From: Cellvibrionaceae bacterium AOL6
Lineage (GTDB): Bacteria; Pseudomonadota; Gammaproteobacteria; Pseudomonadales; Cellvibrionaceae
Length of the DNA stretch: 64,000 nt
Reading direction: 5' to 3'
Assembly: GCA_003265435.1 (NCBI GenBank)
Contig: NOXC01000017.1
Span: 1-64,000 of the forward strand
Shown here: positions 29,996 to 37,155 of the stretch, piece by piece
How the letters are laid out: every line of letters begins with the position of its first letter
Position numbering within the stretch: position 1 is the first letter of the stretch
The notes under the pieces: model-generated
Seen by the model: only the letters and a program-made list of their open reading frames with translations
Told to the model about the DNA's origin: nothing
Database searches by the model: none
Made by a program: the position numbers and the translations under genes

Positions 29996-32900
29996 ACGCC
30001 CGCAATGCCTGTAGTGGGTGTTTAATGGCCAAATCCTGTTCGCGTTTCACCTGGCAGCGGCATGAATACCCTGTAGCGAGGAGCTCCTGTTTGCCCAAAC
30101 GTTGTTCAATATTGGGTCGCCAGCTTAAATCGTAGAGGGTTTTCGAGGTGTCTCGGTTTCTCGCTTCGTGGCCAAAGGTACCGGCCATCCCACAGCACCC
30201 TGTCGCGACGACATCGAGTGTCATCCCCAATGCTTCGAAGATCTGTTGCCATTGCTTAGAGGAGGCGCTGGCGTTGGTTTTCTCGGTGCAATGCGGCAGC
30301 AGCGCCAGAGACAGCGATGCGTCTGGCTTGGCGGCTTGGATGCGCTTGAGATGATCGAGGTGTTGCGATAGCCACTCTTGCAACAGCATCACCTCAACCT
30401 GGTCGGCACTGTCCAGGTGTTTGCGGTATTCCCCGCGGTAGGTCAGTGTCATTGACGGATCTATGCCCACAAGCGCGACGCCAGTATCGGACAGCGTTTT
30501 CAGCATCGCGACATTCTGCTTTGCGGTACGCCGAAAAGCGTGCAAAAAACCGTGGACATGCAACGGCTTGCCATTGGCCCGGTAGGGCGCCAGATAGGGC
30601 GTAAAACCGAGCCCCTTTATGACTTCAACGACATCGATCAGCATCTCGGTATCGAAATAGCGAGTGAACGCATCCTGCACCAGCACCACGCTGCGCGCGC
30701 GCGCGTCGTCATCCAGTGCCGACAGTTGCTCCGGGCTGACGATGTCGATGTGATCCAACAAGCGGGCGTTCGACAGTCTGGGCCCATCAACGAATCCGGC
30801 AAGGTGCTTAAGTACTGTGCGGCTTAGAGGGTTGTTGCTGAGCAGGTTGTAGGCGGAAGGCCATCGGGCAGCCGCAGGCAGTATGTGCTCGAGACTGGCG
30901 ACCAAGTAGTCCTTCAGTGGGCGCAGGTAGCGCGTGTGGTACAGCGCGAGGAACTGACTTCGGAATTCGGGTACGTCGACTTTAATGGGGCATTGTCCCG
31001 TGCAGGACTTGCAGGCCAGACAGGCGGCCATGCTGTCGTACACTTCATGTGAGAAATCCTGCTCACCGCGACGGGCAGCCCAGGTGTTGCGAATTTTTGC
31101 TGGGAGTGTACGTGCGCTTTGATACCAATCGCGCGCTTGTAAACCTTCCGTTGTGTGATAACCGCGCAGGGACAGCTGCCGCAACCATTCCTTGACGAGC
31201 GACGCCCGCCCCTTGGGTGTGTGTGTTCGCAAGCGGGTGCCTTTCCAGGAAGGGCACATGGCGTCATTGAAATTCCAGTTGTGGCAGGCGCCGTTGCCAT
31301 TGCAGTACACCGCGCTGCTGAATTGTTGCCAACTTTGCTGCGAGATGGCGCGATCGTAGTCCCCGCGCGTTGGCACCTCCGCGATGCGAAGCAGATCGTG
31401 CCCTTCATCGGGTGTTGCAATTTTCCCCGGGTTGAGTTGATTGCGGGGGTCAAAGGCGGCCTTGATGCGTTGCAATTGTGGATACAGCTCGCCAAAGAAC
31501 GCAGGGGCATATTCTGAACGCACGCCTTTACCGTGCTCACCCCACAGCAGGCCGTGGTACTTCTTAGTTAGCGCCGCGACCTGATCAGATATCTGCCAGG
31601 CAAGGGCTTCCTGATCCGGGTCTTTCATGTCGAGTGCCGGGCGCACGTGCAGAACACCGGCATCAACATGGCCAAACATGCCGTAGCGCAGCTGGTGCGC
31701 GTCGAGAATCGCGCGAAATTCCATGATGAAATCGGCGAGGTGTTCGGGGGGGACGGCGGTGTCCTCGACAAAGGGCACCGGCCGGGCTTCGCCTTCTACG
31801 TTGCCTAGCAGGCCCACGGCACGCTTACGCATTGCCCAGATGCGATTAACCGCATCGCTACCCATGGCAAGTGCAAAGCCAATGCGAGCGTCGTACTTTT
31901 GTGCTTCCAGCTCGGCGAGCAGCGGGCGCATGGCGGCGTTGAGCGCGTCCTCGGTATCCGCCGCAAATTCCACCAGGTTAATGCCCTGTACCGGCACGGG
32001 CGTGGCGTCATCGAAAAAGGATTCGACCTGATGCCAGATGAAGTCGTTCATGGCGAGGTTCAGGACGGTGGAGTCAATCGTTTCGATACTCGTCGGGCCG
32101 GTGTTCATTAATTCCGTGGCGTCGCGTAGCGAGGCTTCGAAGTCACCGTACTTGACCACCACCAATGCGGAGCATTTCGGGATCGGCAGGACGTTCAGTT
32201 TGGCTTCGCTGATGAAACCCAAGGTGCCTTCAGACCCGCACAAAATATTGTTCAGATTCAACCGGCCTTGTTCATCGTGGATGTGAGCAAGGTCGTAGCC
32301 TGTTAGACAACGGTTTAATGGCGGGAACACCGCCTCAATGGCCTCTTTGTGCTCTATACCGATATTGTGGATTAAGCGATGTACCAGGCCGCTTCGGGTC
32401 TGGGCGCTGGCATGGGATTGACGCTCCTCGTCTTCAAGCGCACGGCTGTGCAGGACTTCGCCGCCGAGCAAGACAGTTTTTAACTCGAGCACATGGTCGC
32501 GGGTTTTACCGTAGAGGCAGGAACCTTGGCCCGAGGCATCGGTGTTGATCATGCCGCCAATCGTCGCGCGGTTACTGGTGGAGAGCTCTGGGGCAAAGAA
32601 CAGACCATGCGGTTTAAGTGCCGCATTGAGTTGGTCTTTCACCACACCTGCTTGTACCTTGACCCAGCGTTCCTCGACGTTAATTTCTAGGATGTGGTTC
32701 ATGTGGCGTGACAGGTCGACCACAAGCCCGTCATTGAGTGATTGCCCGTTGGTACCTGTTCCGCCGCCGCGAGCAGACAGCGTGATGCCGTGATGCGTCG
32801 ACTCGTCGGCGAGCTCGCTCAGCAGACTCAGATCTTCCGTCGAGCGGGGATAAACCACCGCTTGAGGCAGCATTTGGTAGACTGAATTGTCTGTCGACAG

Positions 32901-33020
32901 CACGGTGCGATGGCCGTACTCCGGGCTGATGTCGCCGCTGAACCCTCGCGCACGCAGGGCCTCGAGAAAATCGAGGTAGCGCTGTTGAACGGGGTCGATA
33001 TTGGCGAGCTTTGGAATCAT
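29976..33020 (-). CDS. ydiJ: YdiJ-type FAD and Fe-S oxidoreductase (D-2-hydroxyacid dehydrogenase)
   Basis: About 1014 aa, close to E. coli YdiJ (1018 aa). The N-terminal FAD-binding PCMH domain carries SARGGGTGTNGQSLNDG; a FAD-oxidase C-terminal domain follows; then a ferredoxin-type segment CLACKSCTGQCP; and a C-terminal CCG domain with GCCGMAGTFGHEARN. Family members oxidise D-2-hydroxyacids, notably D-2-hydroxyglutarate, passing electrons to an acceptor; the substrate here is inferred. I start at ATG 33020 (MIPKLANID), which aligns with the E. coli N-terminus, rather than TTG 33047. MOSC follows upstream on the same strand after 41 bp. Confidence 0.9.
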   Translation of the reverse strand: MIPKLANIDPVQQRYLDFLEALRARGFSGDISPEYGHRTVLSTDNSVYQMLPQAVVYPRSTEDLSLLSELADESTHHGITLSARGGGTGTNGQSLNDGLVVDLSRHMNHILEINVEERWVKVQAGVVKDQLNAALKPHGLFFAPELSTSNRATIGGMINTDASGQGSCLYGKTRDHVLELKTVLLGGEVLHSRALEDEERQSHASAQTRSGLVHRLIHNIGIEHKEAIEAVFPPLNRCLTGYDLAHIHDEQGRLNLNNILCGSEGTLGFISEAKLNVLPIPKCSALVVVKYGDFEASLRDATELMNTGPTSIETIDSTVLNLAMNDFIWHQVESFFDDATPVPVQGINLVEFAADTEDALNAAMRPLLAELEAQKYDARIGFALAMGSDAVNRIWAMRKRAVGLLGNVEGEARPVPFVEDTAVPPEHLADFIMEFRAILDAHQLRYGMFGHVDAGVLHVRPALDMKDPDQEALAWQISDQVAALTKKYHGLLWGEHGKGVRSEYAPAFFGELYPQLQRIKAAFDPRNQLNPGKIATPDEGHDLLRIAEVPTRGDYDRAISQQSWQQFSSAVYCNGNGACHNWNFNDAMCPSWKGTRLRTHTPKGRASLVKEWLRQLSLRGYHTTEGLQARDWYQSARTLPAKIRNTWAARRGEQDFSHEVYDSMAACLACKSCTGQCPIKVDVPEFRSQFLALYHTRYLRPLKDYLVASLEHILPAAARWPSAYNLLSNNPLSRTVLKHLAGFVDGPRLSNARLLDHIDIVSPEQLSALDDDARARSVVLVQDAFTRYFDTEMLIDVVEVIKGLGFTPYLAPYRANGKPLHVHGFLHAFRRTAKQNVAMLKTLSDTGVALVGIDPSMTLTYRGEYRKHLDSADQVEVMLLQEWLSQHLDHLKRIQAAKPDASLSLALLPHCTEKTNASASSKQWQQIFEALGMTLDVVATGCCGMAGTFGHEARNRDTSKTLYDLSWRPNIEQRLGKQELLATGYSCRCQVKREQDLAIKHPLQALRAFIHTPH

Positions 33021-33061
33021 AGAAAACGCGTCCGGAAGTGAGGGCAAAAAAGCCGGCTATT

Positions 33062-33937
33062 TTAGCGTTTTGCTGCCGTCAGTGCATCCATCAAAACCAG
33101 TTTGTCCCCAACGCTCACGCTTAGCGGAGGCGCCTGTGGGTCGGCATTGCACACGTTGATGCCGAATGCGGGTGCGCGCGGGTTGTCTGGCATGGGATTC
33201 AGCGCAGTCAGCTGTTTAAAAGGACTGGCATCTTTACGCCGTTCGCCCGTGTCTGGATTCACTGTGACCATCACGCAGCGCTGGCAGGCATCGACCAGTT
33301 CAAAGCAGTGCCCGGTGGCGACATGTTGCGCGAGGCGGAATTGATGTTCGCTGAACGCGGGCAGGCCCTTGAGAACGATGTTGGGCCGGAAGTGTGACAT
33401 CGTAACCGCGTCGATGCCGGCTTCCTCAAGGTGAGTGTTCAATGCCGCGAGTGAGGCGCTTGAACTGAGCAGTAGGGGAGCGGCGTCTGCGAAGTGCTGC
33501 CCTTGTACTCGAAATCGCTGCGGTTGTCCGGGCGTGCGGTGCTTGTCCGTTTGAAAGCGCACCAGCCTCAGCGGTGTGCGGCTTTCCAGGGTCTCGGTGA
33601 GCCAGCGACCGACCTCATCATCGGCTTCCGCGGCGTCGACGTGATCTTTCCAAATGCTGACGGTGGCCGAGCGCGCGGACAGCGCAACGGGGCAGCGCCC
33701 CGTTCGAGGGTGGGATAAGCTTATCTGATCTGATTCAACGCGTGGTTGAATCAGCGCCATGTCGGGTCGCTTACGCTGCGTTTGCATCATGCCTCGCTCG
33801 TCGACCACCATCCATTCTCGGTCGTGCTCGATGCCAGAGGGACCGCAAAGCGCCTTGGGTAAGGCGATGCCCGCGCAGGATTTCACCGGATAGTGATAAA
33901 GGCTTTCAATTTCACATTCGAGATGTGGATGTGACAT
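33062..33937 (-). CDS. MOSC domain protein, YcbX-like
   Basis: A 291-aa protein with an N-terminal MOSC_N barrel (ESLYHYPVKSCAGIALPKA, about 10-120) and a C-terminal MOSC domain (about 130-285) carrying the conserved Cys in DACQRCVMVTVNPDTGER. MOSC proteins such as YcbX bind molybdenum cofactor and reduce N-hydroxylated compounds. It lies downstream of moeA on the same strand, 18 bp away, and fits the molybdopterin run. Partner reductase not in view. Confidence 0.9.
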   Translation of the reverse strand: MSHPHLECEIESLYHYPVKSCAGIALPKALCGPSGIEHDREWMVVDERGMMQTQRKRPDMALIQPRVESDQISLSHPRTGRCPVALSARSATVSIWKDHVDAAEADDEVGRWLTETLESRTPLRLVRFQTDKHRTPGQPQRFRVQGQHFADAAPLLLSSSASLAALNTHLEEAGIDAVTMSHFRPNIVLKGLPAFSEHQFRLAQHVATGHCFELVDACQRCVMVTVNPDTGERRKDASPFKQLTALNPMPDNPRAPAFGINVCNADPQAPPLSVSVGDKLVLMDALTAAKR

Positions 33938-33955
33938 GTCCGTGTCCTCGTTGCG

Positions 33956-35134
33956 TTACAAACTCAAAATTGGGATGTCGTCGCCCTCAGCCACCACGGT
34001 GCCCGCCGGGATACGCGCGAGCGCATCGGCCCAGGTTACGGAGGAGAGTACGCCCGAACTTTGATTCGGGTGTACGGTCGCGACACCATTGTTTAGTTGG
34101 ACGCGCAGAAATTCATCGCGCGTACCTGCTTGGCGTGTGCTGAAGCCCGCTTGCACGGTTACCCAGTTCAGGGCTGTGCTTGCCGCTCCTTGAGCACGCT
34201 CGATATAGGGACGAACAAAGAGCTGGAAGGTCACAAAGCTGGATACCGGGTTGCCCGGTAAGCCAATGAAACGGCATTGCTCGATGCGGCCCAGCGCGAG
34301 GGGTTTCCCCGGCTTGATGGCGATTTTCCACATGTCCAGGGTGCCGAGTTCAGCTATGACGGCTTTCACGTGATCCTCTTCGCCCACGGATACGCCACCG
34401 CTAGAAAGAATGAGGTCGCATTCTGCGGCGGCCTTGGTGAAAGAAGCGCGAATCTGCTCAGGCTGGTCCGGCAGCCATTCGCTGATGTGTATCTCACAGC
34501 CCAGAGGCTGGCAAAGGCCCTGCAACATAATCCGATTGCTATCGTAAATTTGCCCGGCGTCGAGTGCTGTCCCCGGCGCACGCAGCTCATCCCCCGTGCT
34601 GAATAGCGCGATACGCAGCGGGCGGATACAGGGGAGCTCAGCGATGCCAAGTGAGGCCGCCAAACCTAGGTGCCGCCCCTCCAGGCGGGTGCCCGCGGAC
34701 AGCGCCAGGCTCCCTTTGCGGAGGTCCTGCCCCGCAGGTCGAATATGATCACCTACCTCTACCGCTTCGAGAAACTCGATGTCGTGTTCGTGCGCACACG
34801 TGTTCTCCTGCATGACGACCGCATCGGCGCCAACAGGTATGGGTGCGCCAGTGAAGATCCGGGCGGTGGTTCCGGCGAGCAACGGTGCAGGTGAAACGCC
34901 TGCGGCAATGCGTTGAGAGACAGGCAATCGCTTCGATGCACGGACGTCAGCGACCGACACGGCGTACCCATCCATCGCGCTGTTGTCTTGAGGGGGGACA
35001 TCGATCGGAGCGTGGATGTCTTCGGCCAAAATGCACCCGAGGGCGGTATCCAGAGGAAGGCTTTCGCGCTCCCCGATGCGGCATTCTGAAGCGAGTGCGA
35101 GGACGGCGGCAAGGCCTTCTTCAAAGCTCAACAC
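33956..35134 (-). CDS. moeA: Molybdopterin molybdenumtransferase
   Basis: MoeA, about 392 aa, inserts molybdate into adenylated molybdopterin. NSAMDGYAVSVADV, ITGAP-like FTGAPIPVGADAVVMQE, and LSSGGVSVGEEDHVK are the family's metal and cofactor motifs. The frame is open to TTG 35215, but that start would overlap the moaB 3' end by 71 bp and adds unlike residues; GTG 35134, opening just before SFEEGLAAVLAL, fits the family N-terminus better. Start choice is moderate confidence. Confidence 0.93.
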   Translation of the reverse strand: MLSFEEGLAAVLALASECRIGERESLPLDTALGCILAEDIHAPIDVPPQDNSAMDGYAVSVADVRASKRLPVSQRIAAGVSPAPLLAGTTARIFTGAPIPVGADAVVMQENTCAHEHDIEFLEAVEVGDHIRPAGQDLRKGSLALSAGTRLEGRHLGLAASLGIAELPCIRPLRIALFSTGDELRAPGTALDAGQIYDSNRIMLQGLCQPLGCEIHISEWLPDQPEQIRASFTKAAAECDLILSSGGVSVGEEDHVKAVIAELGTLDMWKIAIKPGKPLALGRIEQCRFIGLPGNPVSSFVTFQLFVRPYIERAQGAASTALNWVTVQAGFSTRQAGTRDEFLRVQLNNGVATVHPNQSSGVLSSVTWADALARIPAGTVVAEGDDIPILSL

Positions 35135-35144
35135 GGTAGGGCGC

Positions 35145-35665
35145 TCAATGGTTTCGTTCGAACAGGTGCCCGACGAAATTACAGGGGCGTGTGCGCGCGT
35201 CGAGTTGGGCTTCAATAATTCGGGTCCAAGCCGTGTTGCAGGCGTTGGTTGATCCGGGCAGACAGAAGATCAAGGTTCGATTTGCGAAGCCTGCAAACGC
35301 GCGTGATTGTAAGGTCGATGTACCGATCTCTTCATAAGACAGGGCGCGAAACAGCTCGCCGAAGCCTTCGACTTCTTTGTCCAAGAGTGGGCGAATGGCC
35401 TCAGGAGTACTGTCGCGCCCGGAAAAGCCAGTGCCTCCGGTGATCAGCACCACGTTGACTTCCGCGTTCGCTATCCATTGCGAGACCTGTGAACGGATTT
35501 GATAGACGTCGTCTTTGAGCAAGGCCCTTTCGTGCAGGACGTGCCCAGCTTCGGTTAAGGCGTTGCACAGGCTTTGCCCTGAACTGTCTTGTTCCAGATT
35601 GCGTGTGTCCGATACGGTCAGTACCGATATAGAAAGGGGGTGAAGGGGGTGTCAGCCGCAGCCAT
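35145..35665 (-). pseudogene. moaB: moaB with a one-base frameshift near the N-terminus
   Basis: MoaB catalyses or assists molybdopterin adenylylation. The body is intact: ISVLTVSDTRNLEQDSSGQ, then VLITGGTGFSGRDSTPEA and EIGTSTLQSRAFAG, ending LDARTRPCNFVGHLFERNH. That frame, read upstream, hits a stop at 35654-35652 before any usual start. The only good start, ATG 35665 with GGAG upstream, gives MAAADTPFTP and then leaves the frame. Adding one C to the C5 run at 35636-35640 would join them into a 173-aa normal-length MoaB. It may be a real mutation or a homopolymer sequencing error. Confidence 0.8.
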
Positions 35666-35739
35666 TGCTTGCGTATTCTCCAATAAATGATGAAAGGGGG
35701 GCGGAAGCGAGGAGCCCATGCACTGCGTGCTTTATTAAC

Positions 35740-36744
35740 TCAGCCTCCGGTTGCGTTCATGAACCGCACAATTTGTGGTGCATCGCGCTCCGAGAAGGTG
35801 TGCCGCTCTGGTTTAATGTGCATGGCATCAACGATGGCTTCCATCAGGGCTTCTACAGGATGGGGGATGTTTGGCGCTCTGAGCACGCGGCGTAAATCAA
35901 CGCTGTGCTCGTTCCCCAGGCAAAGGAGTAAGCGTCCCTCGGCCGTGACGCGCACACGGTTGCAGCTATCGCAAAAATTCTGACTGTGAGGGGAGATAAA
36001 CCCGATGCGCGCATCGAAACCGGCAGCTTGCCAGTAGCGCGAAGGCCCTCCGCTTTCGTGCGCGCTGGGCGAGAGTGCCCACTCTTCGCTGAGCACCTTG
36101 CGCAATTCCTCACTGGAGACAAACTCCTGCTCGCGTTGATGGCTCTGTATGTGGCCCAACGGCATTTCTTCTATAAAGCTGATGTCGAGGTTTCGTTCCA
36201 GTGCAAAACGCGCGAGGTCTTTGACTTCGTCCAGATTATGATGTCGCAGCACTACGCTGTTGATTTTAATACCGTCAAAACCCGCCTCCCTGGCGACATC
36301 AATGCCAGCCAATACTTTGTCGAGTGCACCGAAGCGCGTCAGGGCTTTAAAGCGGTCTTCACGCAAGGAGTCGAGACTGATGTTGATTCGATTCACACCC
36401 GCTCGTCGAAGCTCCGCCCCCATCAAACCCAGGCGGGCGCCGTTGGTGGTCATTGCGAGTGAGCGCAGGTTGGGCAGGGCGGAAATTTTTTTACACAGTG
36501 TGACAAGACCGCGACGTACCAGGGGCTCACCACCGGTTAGCCGGATGGTATTGACCCCAAGTCGCGTGAAGGCTTCGGCGACCAGTGCGAGCTCTTCGAT
36601 ACTCAGTACCTGAGCGCGGGGGAGGAACTCCATGTCTTCAGCCATACAGTAGGTACAGCGAAAGTCACAGCGATCCGTCACTGAAAGTCGCAGGTAGTGA
36701 ATGTGACGACCGAAGCCGTCTGTCAATCTTGGGGGGCTTTGCAT
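35740..36744 (-). CDS. moaA: GTP 3',8-cyclase, molybdopterin synthesis
   Basis: MoaA, 334 aa, a radical-SAM enzyme that starts molybdopterin synthesis from GTP with MoaC. The SAM cluster cysteines are Cys26, Cys30 and Cys33 (CDFRCTYC); the second cluster is Cys258, Cys261 and Cys275 (FCDSCNRVR and LLCLGN). It ends with the conserved Gly-Gly needed for activity. It heads the minus-strand moaA-moaB-moeA-MOSC run and is divergent from nirB. moaC, moaD, moaE are not in the window. Confidence 0.97.
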   Translation of the reverse strand: MQSPPRLTDGFGRHIHYLRLSVTDRCDFRCTYCMAEDMEFLPRAQVLSIEELALVAEAFTRLGVNTIRLTGGEPLVRRGLVTLCKKISALPNLRSLAMTTNGARLGLMGAELRRAGVNRINISLDSLREDRFKALTRFGALDKVLAGIDVAREAGFDGIKINSVVLRHHNLDEVKDLARFALERNLDISFIEEMPLGHIQSHQREQEFVSSEELRKVLSEEWALSPSAHESGGPSRYWQAAGFDARIGFISPHSQNFCDSCNRVRVTAEGRLLLCLGNEHSVDLRRVLRAPNIPHPVEALMEAIVDAMHIKPERHTFSERDAPQIVRFMNATGG

Positions 36745-36807
36745 GGGCTCATTATAGGGCCAAGCGCCGGGGAAAGGGCAACAATCTGAGGGATGTAATC
36801 TCTGCAG

Positions 36808-36822
36808 GCACCAAAAAGATGC
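36808..36822. promoter_or_regulatory. Candidate NtrC binding site, distal
   Basis: GCAC-N7-ATGC, one mismatch from the NtrC consensus GCAC-N7-GTGC. It lies in the 411-bp moaA-nirB gap, about 240 bp before the predicted nirB transcription start. Confidence 0.5.
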
Positions 36823-36893
36823 ACTTCAAAGATCAAAAAATATACAGTTTTGGTTTTGTGTTTATAATCGCGACGCATTGCTTTGGTGCTAAA

Positions 36894-36908
36894 GCACTTT
36901 ATTGGTGC
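36894..36908. promoter_or_regulatory. Candidate NtrC binding site, proximal
   Basis: GCACTTTATTGGTGC is a perfect GCAC-N7-GTGC match to the NtrC enhancer consensus. It lies about 155 bp before the predicted sigma-54 start, a normal enhancer distance. Confidence 0.6.
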
Positions 36909-37029
36909 GAGTGCCAGTGCCTCTTTGGCGTAATTTTCACCATTCTGCACAGTGAATGATTTTTAGCGATTTTTTTTAAGCCTTTGTATTTAAAGAATAA
37001 AAAGTATTTTAAAGGTGCATTTTCAAAAT

Positions 37030-37045
37030 TGGTATTTAGATTGCA
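37030..37045 (+). promoter_or_regulatory. Predicted sigma-54 promoter of nirBD
   Basis: TGGTATTTAGATTGCA keeps the invariant GG-N10-GC spacing and fits the sigma-54 consensus TGGYRYRNNNNTTGCW at all but one position. The start would be near 37056, giving a leader of about 100 nt. With the two NtrC-like sites it implies nitrogen-limitation control of nitrite assimilation. Confidence 0.65.
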
Positions 37046-37155
37046 GATGCTCAATCAAGCTGCGTGAGCCAGAACAAAAAAAAGTCAAAGATGGCGGTCT
37101 CATGCGGAGTGGTGCTCTCATCACACTGGTGCAATTTGAAAACGAGGAAGAACGT

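Noticed and set aside
35625-35665. Programmed -1 frameshift in moaB
   Set aside because: The shift site CCCCCTTT is not a proper X-XXY-YYZ slippery heptamer and I see no downstream stimulating structure; mutation or sequencing error is simpler.
37015-37155. N-terminal extension of nirB
   Set aside because: The extra 47 codons overlap the sigma-54 promoter and lack homology; ATG 37156 has a good ribosome site.
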